A model generated the notes under the pieces. The model did not search any database. It saw nothing but the letters and a program-made list of their open reading frames with translations, and was not told where the DNA came from. Shown one piece after another: positions 34,801 to 49,800 of a DNA stretch of 64,000 nucleotides. A program made the position numbers and the translations under genes. Each line of letters opens with the position of its first letter. The first letter of the stretch is position 1. The DNA comes from Leuctra nigra. Lineage: Eukaryota > Arthropoda > Insecta > Plecoptera > Leuctridae. The stretch is taken from contig OW203768.1 in assembly GCA_934045905.1 (NCBI GenBank), forward strand, positions 19,792,770-19,856,769, in the 5' to 3' direction.

Positions 34801-37800
34801 GCATATTATAATATTTCAACTAAATTCTGTTTGGGTCAAGAATCCCCAGGGAGGATATTCTAAATTTCCTTGTCGTCTCGTATCAATTGATACGGTGTCA
34901 CCACCATGTTAAATAGATAGCACTCCAGTGTGCAGTGAGCCCGTATCAAGTGAAACGAGACGACAAGGGAATTTAGAATAGCCCTCCAGAGATGTAATCC
35001 AAGTAACATTTTGTCACATTTCTATATTTTAAGAAGGCAAATAAAATGTATAGCAGGAAAAGATCAATCATGCTTTATTTCATCTTGTATTAGGTATTTG
35101 ATAAGTTTTGTCTATTATTAAAATTAAAAAATGTAAAATATACAAGCTTTAGGTATATTTTTTATCAGACCACAAGAAACTAGAAAGGTAGGTATTGAAA
35201 TGAATTACATGAGTACTATGAGTGACAAATAGCTTGAGAATTACCAGAAGTGTTCCGTGGTCATGCCGTACGACAGGAATGTCTGCCAGAGATAGAAGCT
35301 CTCGAGATTCAGCTTCATCAGGTCCTCGCTTCGTCCGCTCACTTCCCTGCCGATTAGCAACACACAACGAATTACAAGATGCTGAAGATGGTCTACAGTT
35401 CGTTTTTCCTATGCTTGAACTCTCTACAGACCAAGACACCGTCAGTTGTTCTGTTAGGCCGAGAAAGACAACATTGTAAGGTGAGCGCGCAATGAAGTCT
35501 TTCTCGGCCTAGCAGAACATTACTGACTGTGGCTCCATCTGGTGAGAGTTCATACAGTAAAAAAACAGACTATAATTGAAGAACACTATACTTTTTGACA
35601 CAAAAATGCATGCAAAGGACTTGATTAGTTAATAAAATACAAATCACATAATAAAACAAATAACTGATGACTAGGAACACCTGTTATTCGCTCGCGCAAA
35701 ATTTTCAGAATTTTGAGATATCATATTTTGAACAATTTTTCTCCATGAATCTACAAACCTTGAAAATAATGTCAAAATTGCATAGGTATTTTCCCGCCAA
35801 ATAATTTTAAAAAGATTTAATTTACTTTAAGGTGCTGCAAGCGCGAGCGATTTTGCTGCCTTCTGTAGACACTTTTTGCGATACGATTGGAGGCAAAATA
35901 GGTAGACCAAATTATTTGTAATTTTAATCGTGATTAGATAAAAGACAAACTTAGGGTTATCCCTTGGTACATTTTTAATTTTTTGTTTCTTTAATTAGTA
36001 ATAATAAGTGGATTTTTGGTGAAAAATTAGCTATTTTCTTGTCTCCATGGGTGCCGTATAAAATTAAATTTCAAAAATGTGCCAAGTGATAACCCTAAGT
36101 TTGTCTTTCATCTAATCATGATTAAAATTTGAGATCAATTGGTTAACGGGTTTGGTCTCCAATCGTATCGCAAATTTCATTGTTTGGCGCGGTTTTGTTG
36201 AATAACCGGCGCCTAATTAACGATGCAATGAGCAAAAATAAAAAAGTGCTACTAATATACAATCAGACTGATCATGTGAACATCCTGTAAAAGTTTCACT
36301 CACTTATGAAACAATTTTTCTCTCTCAATTTTCTAAAACGGCCGAGCGCTAGTATCACCTTAATGTAGGAGAAATTAAACTAGGAAAACGCTCAGTGTAA
36401 CGGGTTGATGAGTGATCACAGAACATGCAGCAACCCCAGTCACAATACACGATACGGCACAAGACGATTTTCTCTGCAACTTTCCAATCTCCATATAAAT
36501 CTAACATTTAGACTCTGGATGAATATCAGATCCATTGTGTTGTGACTTTCCTATATAATTTTTCCAGCTTTTGACAACCCATACTAAACTCGTAAAATGA
36601 CAATTAATAATTGACTGATTGGGCTTCCAGTGTGTAAAATTTTAGATTATGTTGGTCCATAATTAGAATGTGTGTGGTGTATTCATTGGAACATGAAATA
36701 GCATAACCAGTAGTTTTAAAGAGAATACTTCAATACTGTGTTAAGGACTTTGGTCAATTTGAAATTGATAGAACTTGATTAGGAACATGGTTTGAAACGT
36801 GTGCAACTAAAATTTGAGAAATAACAAGACTTCCAGCCAACTGCTCATAATCACTTACATTTATACAGTTTATACTGTTCTTGTGACCGCAGTGATGCTT
36901 ACCCCTCTAGTGTGATGTTCATGTACGCAGCCAGTCTGTCCATGATGCCGTGCTTGTGGACCAAGTCCGACGCGATGCTTCTGGAGCGCGCTGCCAAGAC
37001 GCGGACGAGTTTCACTGCCTGATGCACTGCCAGGCCATGCAAGGACTGCGGTAGCGTCTCTGCTCCAGCTGCAAGAATCATACGTCATGTTGTGGCAGTG
37101 GGTTGCTCACAATACAGGCTACATAGGTAGGTAGAGATGCAGATGCAGTCAATATATTAGTAAAATCAGACAGTGTATTAAAGCCTATTGAATAAGTATT
37201 TTAATATGAAAAAGTTGATGAGCTACTGATGATTAGAGTTATGAATGTGCACTGTGCAGTATTAATAGCCAGTAAATTTAAAATGAATCCTGGCGGGTCC
37301 CATAAGTTCAAAACTGTGAGAGAAAAAAATAAAATGCCTCCTGAACTTACAAAATTCCTTAGTTTTCGGACTTCAATGTGGATTTTTCTCCACCCAGTAT
37401 TAAAATTTCAGCAGATCTATTATTTGTTGTTAAAATTAAATTAAATGATAGGTACCTACCTACCTACCCTATTGTCTTTTAAAATGTAGTTATTTATATT
37501 CTAGTTGCTAATTGACAATTTCTATTTTCTATGCTGGTTCTAATATCTTCTAATGGAATATATCTTAACATTTTAATTGATTTACAGTGCTATTTAAAAT
37601 TGATTGAATGGGATTTACGATTTAGGCCAGGAGGCACATATCCAAAGCCAAACCTTTTAGTTTTTACAGACATCATATTGAAATGATGAAGCTAACTGTA
37701 TCAATTGCAAGGTGCACCTACCCAATGGTTGCCAGCGTGCGGTGATGAAGTTCTCCACGAGAGTGTTCACGAGGCCGGGAGATTGGAACACCGCCGCAGC

Positions 37801-40800
37801 ACAGTCGTACGAGTGTCGCGCGATCCTCGTCAGGATGCCTAGCACGTTGATCACAGTCGTGGCATCCGGCTGCAGTCGGGACAAGATGTAGCTGTCAGAT
37901 GTTCATAGTAAGTTTAACGTTTATGCCAGAATCTAATGGGTTCACGAGAGGGTCAAAATATAACAAACTATATTGAAATTTGAACGTGATGTTATTATGA
38001 TACCATTGAAACTTTGGGCAATGTCTGTAGGCTGTTTCAATCTGTTTGATGTAGGGTTGCCTTGCCAACTATGTAGGTATAGAGATTTATCTGGAGAGTC
38101 AGACAGCTGGAATTAGACAGAGCTTTGACTGACTCCAGAAAACCTCATTTTGAACAGCTCAATAAAAGGAATTATGAAAATATCATGAAGAAAAATATTA
38201 TCAGTGGGAAAAATAAACATCTGAAAGTATCGTTTGCAAGTGCCAATTACAAAAGATCAATTTTTACCACTAAACATAAACCAAGAGGGGCCCTGAAATT
38301 TCACCAGCTACTGAGATATCTAATGATCTCTGAACAAGCCTACCTGAGCCTGCTGAGAATGTCAGTCCGCACCGCCCCCTCGATGAGATCGAGCCTCAGG
38401 ATCTCGTGGTCTTTCATCTCCGCCTCGTCCTTCTTGGTGGTCTCTCGAGGCATGCGGAGTGACGGCTGACTCAGACCGACACCGAAGCCGAGCAAGCGGT
38501 CCAAGCACACCTGAGAACATGAGGTAACTGACACTCGAGCACAATCAGCTGGTACCTAGTACTTACTACCTTCTATATCGTAAATATCCTTAAACCCGCG
38601 AACAGAAAAGATAAAACAATTTTAATTTTTTAAACAATTAATATATTATTGCGATTTTTATAGTTGTCATAGTTATTATTGGATATTCTATATTGGATAA
38701 TATATTGGATATTTTTTGATAATCTCACTGTTTTATTGTTATAATGGTTGCTTAGAGATCTAAACAATGTAATGTTTTTTTCTATATAGCTTTCACATTT
38801 ACTTTCGATTCAGTTGAATATGAGCTTCTGTAGGTAGAAGGTTAGTGACGTAGAGGGTTAGTCCGTATACAAATATAAGTAGAAATATATGTAGATATGA
38901 AGATAGAGATGTAGATAGAGAGTTGGGGAGGTGCAGGCGCGTAGGAACTTTATTTTGACAGGGGGGGTCAAAATTATAGGGGATTGATGGATGTCAGGAA
39001 AAGGTCTAGTTCACTGCTACAAGGGGTCTGGGGAACTCACCCTGAGTTAGCCCCGCAGGGCCTTTTTTGAATTTTTGATACAAAATAATCAAATTTTAAT
39101 CTATTCTTCTCAAAGAAATGTAAAATATGTGATATGCAATATTCTGTGGGAACTTAAGAAAACTTGTTTTTAAAGAATTCCCAATGGCCCCGCAGGGCAT
39201 TTTTTTACATCTTGATATAAAAAAGAATCGAATTCGACGCTTTTTTGGCATCTTTTTTAAAGAAATTTAAAATGTGTGTCCATATGCAATATTCTTGGGG
39301 ATACAGAGACAAATAAAATGTTGTTATTTGACAAAATCCTAAATGGCCCCGCAGGGAAGTACTTAAATATTAGTGAAAGAGAATCGATTACTAGGAAAAC
39401 GCTCAGTGTAACGCGTTGATGAGCGAGCACAGAACATGCAACATCCCCATAGTAACGATACACGACACTGCACAAGACGATTTTCTCTGCAAATTTTCAA
39501 TCTCCATAATACTCTGGATGAATAACAGATCCATTGTGTCGTGAAGTCTTACCTACATACTTTCTCCAGAAATCTCTTGTGACATCCCATACTAAATTCG
39601 TAAAATTACAATTAATACTTGACTGATTGGGCTTACAATATGTAAAATTTAATATTAGTTGGTCTTGATCACCATGCATAATTTGAACTTTATGTGAACA
39701 TTTTGATTGTCGACCAATCAGAAGATATTATTTAAACTTAAACCAATTAGAGGATTTGTCCTTCGTACTGCATCCGATTTTATGCGCTAGCTCAAAAATG
39801 CTTTCATTTTACTTTACATTGTGGATAGCTTGGCTGCTCTACAGGCCTTGCCTTGGAGCAGAAGCTTAAAGAAGGCAGGGATGACCATTTAGTATACATT
39901 TTTCAAGATTACGGAATAAAATGACCTTAAAATGACAAAACTTTTGAAAATAACGACAGATTAGACTGAAAATTGGCAAAAATACCTAAAATGTTGGTAC
40001 CAATGACCACGCGAAGTTTTAAGTTGATCGGTCAATCTGTTCTAGTTTAAATGTCAAAAATCACATGAAAAATGGTTTTAAATTTTAACCAATAGGAGGA
40101 TTTGGCTGAAACTTTTTATGATTGGGTACAATGTTGGTTGCAATGTTTTTGCTAAATTGTAAATTGATCGAAGCAACCAATCAAAAGATATTTTTTTTTA
40201 AATTTGAACCAATCACGGGAGCCCGTTCAAAAACGATCCCAGGGACCGCATAGATTACGTTAGTATGTGTACAAAATTTCAGATCGATTGCTTGAGCCGT
40301 TTGACCTGGGCTGTGACCACAAAAAAAAAAAAAAAACAAAAAAAAAAAAACAAACACACAGAGAAAGTGCCATAAGAGTACCGTGGTGACGCTCGCTACG
40401 CTCGCTCAATGAATTGATTTTGGAATCGACGTTTGAAAAAAGGTTGCAAGAGCAACAGCAATAAGCAATCAATAAGAAAAATCTGTACCTATGTGTTTTG
40501 GAATCTATTAGTTTAACGTGTAATTATTTAATTTGATTCATGAGGATGATCATGTTGGACAAATGAGTTAATGAGTTGTCTCAATGGATAATACCTCTGT
40601 TCAATAAGTTTTGCAAAACTTGAGAAAATTTTGAGAATTCAACCTCATAATGGAGCAAATCTGTGCATTCTGTGCAACACTTAATCAACATTTGTAAATA
40701 TCTGGATGTATTCAGGATCTCTAGCAGGGGGGGTCAGAGTCTCTAGCAGGGGGGGTCAGGATCTCTGGCAGGGGGGGTCAGGCTCCAGACAGGGGGGGGT

Positions 40801-43800
40801 CCGTTCCCCCCTTTCCCCCCCCCTATTCCTACGCGCCTGGGGAGGTGAAGAGTTAGGGAGCTGGAGTTACTTAGAGAGGACTTGCTGTCATTTCATTTTG
40901 ACATTATTGGTTGGTGGGTGGGTTTGTCTGGTCTTGTTCGTGCCACTGAAGTGGAGAGCTAGGGAGGTAGAGAGTTAGAGAGGTGGAAAGTTAGAGAGGT
41001 AGAGAGTTAAGGAGTTGGGAAGGTGGAGAGTTAGGGAGGACGTACTATGTATTCCGTGTTCAGCTATGCCTCGTTGGATGGTGGGTGGGTGAGGTACTAC
41101 TAACACGGGTACTAGATATGTGCCTCGTAGATAGAGAGCATCACACTGGGTTGCAACCAGTGGCTGGAATCAGCGTATGGCCCAAATTTTCAATATGCGC
41201 AATTGTGCCTAAGGCTAAGCAGTGCACATGCGCAGAAGGATCACGCGGTCCATACACGGGCTCCAGGCACGAGTTGCAACCCAGTGTGTGTTCCTCTGGA
41301 GAGTTAGAGAGTTAGGGAGGATGTACTGTCAGTGTTCAGCTATGCCTCAATTGGATGGTGGGTGGGAGAGGTACTACTAACACGGGTAGTATGTTCCTCG
41401 TAGATAGAGAGTTAGGGGGTGGAGAGTAAGGGAGGTAGAGAGTTAGTGAGTTAGGGAGGATGTACTATCCGTGTTCAGATCATGCCTCGTTGGTGGTGGG
41501 AGTCGGGAGAGGACATACTTCACACGGGTAGTTTGTTCCTCGTAGATAGAGAGTTAGGGGGTGGAGAGTTAGGGAGGTAGAGAGTTAGTGAGTTAGGGAG
41601 GATGTACTATCCGTGTTCAGATCATGCCTCGTTGGTGGTGGGAGTCGGGAGAGGACATACTTCACACGGGTAGTATGTTCCTCGTAGATAGAGAGTTAGG
41701 GGGTGGAGAGTTAGGGAGGTAGAGAGTTAGTGAGTTAGGGAGGATGTACTATCTGTGTTCAGATCATGCCTCGTTGGTGGTGGAAGTCGGGAGAGGACAT
41801 ACTTCACACGGGTAGTATGTTCCTCGTAGATAGAGAGTTAGGTGGTGGAGAGTTAGGGAGGTAGAGAGTTAGTGAGTTAGGGAGGATGTACTATCCGTGT
41901 TCAGATCATGCCTCGTTGGTGGTGGGAGTCGGGAGAGGACATACTTCACACGGGTAGTATGTTCCTCGTAGATAGAGAGTTAGGGGGTGGAGAGTTAGGG
42001 AGGTAGAGAGTTAGTGAGTTAGGGAGGATGTACTATCCGTGTTCAGATCATGGCTCGTTGGTGGTGGGAGTCGGGAGAGGACATACTTCACACGGGTAGT
42101 ATGTTCCTCGTAGATAGAGAGTTAGGGGGTGGAGAGTTAGGGAGGTAGAGAGTTAGTGAGTTAGGGAGGATGTACTATCCGTGTTCAGATCATGCCTCGT
42201 TGGTGGTGGGAGTCGGGAGAGGACATACTTCACACGGGTAGTATGTTCCTCGTAGATAGAGAGTTAGGGGGTGGAGAGTTAGGGAGGTAGAGAGTTAGTG
42301 AGTTAGGGAGGATGTACTATCCGTGTTCAGATCATGCCTCGTTGGTGGTGGGAGTCGGGAGAGGACATACTTCACACGGGTAGTATGTTCCTCGTAGATA
42401 GAGAGTTAGGGGGTGGAGAGTTAGGGAGGTAGAGAGTTAGTGAGTTAGAGAGGATGTACTATCCGTGTTCAGATCATGCCTCGTTGGTGGTGGGAGTCGG
42501 GAGAGGACATACTTCACACGGGTAGTTTGTTCCTCGTAGATAGAGAGTTAGGGGGTGGAGAGTAAGGGAGGTAGAGAGTTAGTGAGTTAGGGAGGATGTA
42601 CTATCCGTGTTCAGATCATGCCTCGTTGGTGGTGGGAGTCGGGAGAGGACATACTTCACACGGGTAGTATGTTCCTCGTAGATAGAGAGTTAGGGGGTGG
42701 AGAGTTAGGGAGGTAGAGAGTTAGTGAGTTAGGGAGGATGTACTATCCGTGTTCAGATCATGCCTCGTTGGTGGTGGGAGTCGGGAGAGGACATACTTCA
42801 CACGGGTAGTATGTTCCTCGTAGATAGAGAGTTAGGGGGTGGAGAGTTAGGGAGGTAGAGAGTTAGTGAGTTAGGGAGGATGTACTATCCGTGTTCAGAT
42901 CATGCCTCGTTGGTGGTGGGAGTTGGGAGAGGACATACTTCACAAGGGTAGTATGTTCATCGTAGATAGAGAGTTAGGGGGTTGAGAGTTAGGGAGGTAG
43001 AGAGTTAGTGAGTTAGGGAGGATGTACTATCCGTGTTCAGATCATGCCTCGTTGGTGGTGGGAGTCGGGAGAGGACATACTTAACACGGGTAGTATGTTC
43101 CTCGTAGATAGAGAGTTAGGGGGTGGAGAGTTAGGGAGGTAGAGAGTTAGTGCGTTAGGGAGGATGTACTATCCGTGTTCAGATCATGCCTCGTTGGTGG
43201 TGGGAGTCGGGAGAGGACATACTTCACACGGGTAGTATGTTCCTCGTAGATAGAGAGTTAGGGGGTGGAGAGTTAGGGAGGTAGAGAGTTAGTGAGTTAG
43301 GGAGGATGTACTATCCGTGTTCAGATCATGCCTCGTTGGTGGTGGGAGTCGGGAGAGGACATACTTCACACGGGTAGTATGTTCCTCGTAGATAGAGAGT
43401 GGGTGGAGAGTTAGGGAGGTAGAGAGTTAGTGAGTTAGGGAGGATGTACTATCCGTGTTCAGATCATGCCTCGTTGGTGGTGGGAGTCGGGAGAGGACAT
43501 ACTTCACACGGGTAGTATGTTCCTCGTAGATAGAGAGTTAGGGGGTGGAGAGTTAGGGAGGTAGAGAGTTAGTGAGTTAGAGAGGATGTACTATCCGTGT
43601 TCAGATCATGCCTCGTTGGTGGTGGGAGTCGGGAGAGGACATACTTCACACGGGTAGTATGTTCCTCGTAGATAGAGAGTTAGGGGGTGGAGAGTTAGGG
43701 AGGTAGAGAGTTAGTGAGTTAGGGAGGATGTACTATCCGTGTTCAGATCATGCCTCGTTGGTGGTGGGAGTCGGGAGAGGACATACTTCACACGGGTAGT

Positions 43801-46800
43801 ATGTTCCTCGTAGATAGAGAGTTAGGGGGTGGAGAGTTAGGGAGGTAGAGAGTTAGTGAGTTAGGGAGGATGTACTATCCGTGTTCAGATCATGCCTCGT
43901 TGGTGGTGGGAGTCGGGAGAGGACATACTTCACACGGGTAGTATGTTCCTCGTAGATAGAGAGTTAGGGGGTGGAGAGTTAGGGAGGTAGAGAGTTAGGG
44001 AGGTAGAGAGTTATATAGGGCTTACTGTCATGTCATGTGTACATAATTGGCGGTGGGTGGGTTTGTCTGGGTATGTTCAGTATGTGCCTCTGAAGTGGAG
44101 AGTTAGGGAGGTAGAGAGTTAGAGAGTTAGGGAGTTAGGGAGGATGTACTATTATTAGCCTCGTGCTCAAAACTGCTACCTGTATACAGATAGCAGTTAC
44201 TTAATAGAGAGGAACTTACTAGGAGGTACCTAATATCGCGTTTAGTAAGTTCCTCAGAGGTGTAGGTTTTGGAAGTACTTTCCGTCGTGTTCAGTTTGTA
44301 TCTCATAGGTTAGCGTGTCGATCGAGGTACACACTGTCGTGTTCAAATTGTACTTCATCGGTGGGGAACATGAAAGAAGCCTCCTCGAAGATTGCTCTTT
44401 CCGACAGAATGTAAGAGCAATCGGGCGTTCCCTGGGCAACGACATACGACTTCATGCTCAAAAGAATTGGCGTCCGCAAGTCATAACTTGGGAATGTGAA
44501 TCCAAAACACTTTGCTAACTATCTTATGGATGGAATCCAGTTGATTCTGTTAATTTATGTCGATATATATTTCAAAATGTTTTTGAGCATGAGGCTGTTT
44601 GTCGGCTAATTCTTTCAAATTTTTTCTTTCACAAGGGTACAGTGAGTGATGAACACTGAGGGTACACCTGATAATAAGAGATTTATTGAGCGAGCGTCAC
44701 CACGGTACTCTTATGGCACTTTCTCTGTGTGTTTGTTTGTTTGTTATTTTTTTTTTGTGGTCACAGCCCAGGTCTAACCGCTCAAGCAATCGATCTGAAA
44801 TTTTGTACACATACTAACGTACTCTATGCGGTCCCTGGGATCGTTTTTGAATGGGCTCTCGTGATTGGTTCAAATTTAAAAAAAATTATCTTTCGATTGG
44901 TTGCATCAATCAATTTGAAATTTAGCAAAAACATTGCAACCAACATTGTACCCAATCATAAAAAGTTTCAGCCAAATCCTCCTATTGGTTCAAATTTAAA
45001 ACCATTTTTCATGTGATTTTTGACATTTAACTAGAACAGATTGACCGATCAACTTAAAACTTCGCGTGGTTATTGGTACCAACAGTTTAGGTATTTTTGC
45101 CAATTTTCAGTCTAATCTGTCGTTATTTTCAAAAGTTTTGTCATTTTAAGGTCATTTTATTCCATAATCTTGAAAAATGTATACTAAATTGTCATCCCTG
45201 CCTTCTTTAAGCTTCTGTTCCAAGGCAAGGCCTGTAGAGCAGCCAAGCTATCCACAATGTACAGTAAAATGAAAGCATTTTTCAGCTAGCGCATAAAATC
45301 GGATGCAGTACGAAGGCCAAATCCTCTAATTGGTTTAAGTTTAAATAATGTCTTCTGATTGGTCGACAATAAAAATGTTCACATTAAGTTCAAATTTTGC
45401 ATGGTGATCAAGACCAACTTAATATTAAATTTTACATATTGTAAGCCCAATCAGTCAAGTATTAATTGTAATTTTACGAGTTTAGTATGGGATGTCACAA
45501 GAGAATTCTGGAGAAGGTATGTAGGTAAGACTTCACGACACAATGGATCTGTTATTCATCCAGAGTATTATGGAGATTGAAAAATTGCAGAGAAAATCGT
45601 CTTCTGCCGTGTCGTGCATCGTTACTATGGGGATGTTGCATGTTCTGTGCTCGCTCATCAACGCGTTACACTGAGCGTTTTCCTAGTAAATAATAGACTT
45701 AAAGACTTAAATAATACCTATGTACCTATTCATGTTAAAAAAAACTGGATCAAATTAAATTTTTAGTGTCTTGTAGGTATTCAAATATATATTTATTTGA
45801 TCCAAATTAGTATTTCTCTCTGTGCAGTACAATTGCAGGATTCTCTACTTACTACCTTGCAAAAATTTTAGCAACAGTAACCCTAAATGACCAAGATAGT
45901 GGCAAAGAGTGGCTAAATTTAGTGCCTAAATTATACTGCAACACGAAAACTAAAGAGGCATGAATTGGGTACTACATGGATAGGACCGATTTTCCAATCG
46001 TCTTTTAAACCAGTAGCTAGGTTTTAAGTGATCGTTGGAGGAATGTTGTTTGTTGTTACCATGTCAATATAGTCATAATCAACAGTTTAAAATTTAGCAG
46101 AGCCCGAAAGGCCGGCCCTTAGTCGTGTCCATGGATCACAAGATTTAACATAATATATGCCGAGAGCCACTGCGGTCAATACTCCCCGAGTAGCTTTGAA
46201 AGAATACTTTAAAATCTTTAAAATATGTGTAAAGCGTTGATAAGCAAGTACTGGCATGTGCAACATATCAAAACATCATCATTAACGAACCAGGATGTGT
46301 TTATGTGGATCACTGTTCATGTCAGCATACGTAAAAGGAATGTAGAGTATGTACTTGAGTATTAAAATCGCAGCAAATTTAATAAACCGAAAACCCTTCT
46401 CACTGCATTGAAGTTGCTTCTAGTTTTAAGAGACAGGCCTCCAGACAAGCCAAATGTTAGGTTTTGTGGTGCTGGGAAATGTATATTTTAAACTTAAAGC
46501 AATACAAATCTTTAAACTGCCACTTGATTTTTTCTATGAACTATAGACAGGGTTCTCAGATACGTAGGTAATGACCTGAGTGGAGACCAAAAAAGTAACT
46601 TTAAGTGATAAAAGTGACTAAGTGGCAGCCCTATAGGCAATATGACAGGAGAAGAGGAACAGAAGCTAGGTACATGAAGGCTTTATTACAGAGTATCTAC
46701 TTGTGCATTTAAGGATGAACCATCGCTTTGAATGACTATATATATTCATAACATGAGATAAATTAATTCAGAAAACGCATGTTTAAATTACTTTAAAATA

Positions 46801-49800
46801 TAGTTTTATAATGTAATATGTGGAGCACGGCCTCCTTTATAAGTTCCGTTTCACTACACGTTTCCCGGCCTGTCCACCAACTGAAAATCAGAGGTTCCAC
46901 GTTTTGGCACCGGCCAAGAGCGCTAGTTCACACCCTACGCCTTCCTTATGAAAATAGTACATGACCAACTGAAGACAACATAGTGTGCAGTGGTTGCTTT
47001 TGTCTTTGAAAGAGCTGTCAGTTTAAGAAAATGCAATTAGTAAGCCAATATTGTTCATGAATTCAACATTAAATATGATTTTAATGCTTTATAAGTAATA
47101 TTTTAAGCAATTATTAATATATAAGTTCTTGAAATATAACCTCAGCACCAGTTTCGTCAACATATTGAATGTGACATATACGAAATTTATTGTGAGGTTA
47201 AAAAATGTACGTAAAATCACCTAAGTTAACACATTCAATATGTAGACGAAACTGGTGCTGAGGTTATATTTCAAGAACTAATATATTAATAATTGCTTAA
47301 ACTATTACTTATAAAGCATTAAAATCATATTTAATGTTGAATTCATGAATAATATTGGCTTACTAATTGCATTTTCTTAACTGACAGCTCTTTCAAAGAC
47401 AAAAGCAATCACTGCACACTATGTTGTCTTGAGTTGGTCATGTAGGATTTTCATAAGGTAGGCGTAGGGTGTCAACTAGCGCCCTTGGCCTGTGCCAAAA
47501 CGTGGAACCTCTGATTTTCAGTTGGTGGACAGGCCGGGAAACGTGTAGTGAAACGGAACTTATAAAGGAGGCCGTGATGTGGAGAATAATACGATATAAG
47601 ATGATGAGGAATTTTTCAACAAAGTTTTCGTAAAATAATTTTGACAGTTTTGACTAGTTCAGTTGTCCCATGTTAAATAGCCATATATCAAGATTTTCAA
47701 ACATTTACCGTATTAACTCGTGTATAAGACGCAATTATATGTCAATATTTTGATTCTGAAAACAGCCCTGCGTCTTATACACGCATACCAAGCTTTTTTG
47801 CCAGTAAATCCAAGGTAGATGTTTGTAAACAGAGCTGTGGTAGACTGCCACATGTTGTCTATCTCTGCCTTTCCCTCTCACTCTGTCTGGACTACTCATA
47901 CTGTGTCTAGACACAACACTATTAACATATTAAATGTGTGCAACAAAATGTTTTCTCTTGCATTTAGATCAGGAGACAAAATATATGTTTACGTCTGAAA
48001 AACATTACTCTGACAGACATAAAATAGACTAAGCACTGTTGAATGCGATCTTAATGGAAGGGGAGGAGGGGAGTTTGGTTTGTTTTGGAATGCAGAGGAA
48101 AGGCAGGTGCGTGCCTCTTAGAGCAAGCAACAGCTGCTGGGAAGAGACTCCCCTCCCCCCTTTCTCAGAATCAAGAAATTACTGTTTGCTTACAACAAGT
48201 TGGCAGTGATTTTCATTCAAATAGCTCAGTTAGCTGGAAAACCAACATTTAGATGGATATCATGTATACAAACACACAATGTTTTTCATCATTTTACTGC
48301 GTCTTATACACGCATGCTAAGTGTTTTCTTAAAATAGACTTCTCAAAACAAGGGTGCGTCTTATACACGAGTGCGTCTTATACACGAGTTAATACGGTAA
48401 ATGCCATTACCTCAGAAATTAAGTCGGTGACAAGATATTTTAGGTTTTCAATGCATTCAGTTTAGTCAAATAATAATCAATAGTTTTCTGTTGAAATTGT
48501 TGGTGCGGATGAAAAATAATTTAGAATAATGTAGGAAATTAATTCGTTCCCCCATAAGAGCCATGTAAAAATCTCGAACTTTGAAAAAGTTTTACATAAA
48601 AGTTAGGTCGGTAAGGCATACATTTTTTGATCTTATATTGTAGATACGGAACAGGCAACCTTTGCCTAATCCTTGAAGTGATGATGATGATGATTGAAGA
48701 TAATACTATAATCAACAAAATAAAATGGTTTAAAAAAATTGTTGGTAGATGACCAGGCGCTGGTTCATAATAAAGAAGAAAATCTTGTAACCTTGAATGG
48801 CTGAGCTTCTTCGTTTCCAATGAGAGTGAGACTTTCGGGAACTAAATAAACCCTTTTCAATAAACGCTCTCCTACTCCTTTAGTACCTACAAATAACATT
48901 ATGATGTCAATGAAACTCCTGTGTCAATGTTCAAGCCTTAACCCAATAAAATTATATTAAAAAAAGTATGGTATGCACTACAGTGGAACCTCGTTAGTAC
49001 GTTTTTGAAGGGACCAGGTTAAAAAAACGTACTAAAGTGAAAAACGTACTATAGAAATTTCATAAAAAAGGGGTCTAGTCGCGGGTCAATGTTTTTTTTT
49101 GAAGATCATTATTTTTAGATTGGGGTTTAATGTCTTATCTCCCGTTAGAAATGGAAAAAACACTCAAGGGTGGGCCCCCCTCTACTCAGTCCTGAAGTGT
49201 TGATGGATGATAATGTTTCCCCCTTCTCAAGATAACAGCTGAGGCCAACCCATGTCAAGTACTCAAAGGACCTGTCACTCAACTCAAGTGTAAAATAGAT
49301 AGAAGTATAGTCTGGTCCTGACAAATGATTGTTTTTTTCCCATATCCCCATGGTTTATTTTCACATACAAAGTGTTTTTCAAAAACAGACTTCAAAAACT
49401 GAGGTGTGTTTTCTGACGTTAATTATGTACGAAAATGGGTTGACATTGGGATGAAAAACGTACTATTCTTAGTATGTAATTTGCTTCAAGGGACCAGAAT
49501 TTTTAACGTACTAACGCAAAAAACGCACTAGCGAGAAACGTACTAAAGAAACAATTTAACATGTGTTCTTATGGGGGAATGCCAGGACCTTTTGAAAAAA
49601 ACGTATTAGGGTGAAAAACGTATTAAGGAGAAATGTACTAAAGAGGTTCCACTGTATTTAATATTTATTATCCGATAAGTAGAGGTATACTAGCTGTAGA
49701 TATTTCAACATTCTGTGTTGTTGGTCGGTCCCATATTATTCTTCGCTAGGGTTGTGCGAACCTTGATTTTTCAAGTCGAACCGAACCTCGAACCGAACCT

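Noticed and set aside
39497..39679. Small conserved frame shared by copies B and C (39497-39679, 45359-45580)
   Set aside because: Similarity reflects whole-element duplication, and the frame is short and not kept in copies D or E.
41461..44010. Telomere-like array because of repeated TTAGG/TTAGGG strings
   Set aside because: The TTAGGG strings are embedded in a 142-bp unit and are not in tandem pentamers, so this is a minisatellite, not an interstitial telomere.
41461..44010. CRISPR-like array
   Set aside because: Units are identical throughout with no unique spacers, and the DNA is eukaryotic.
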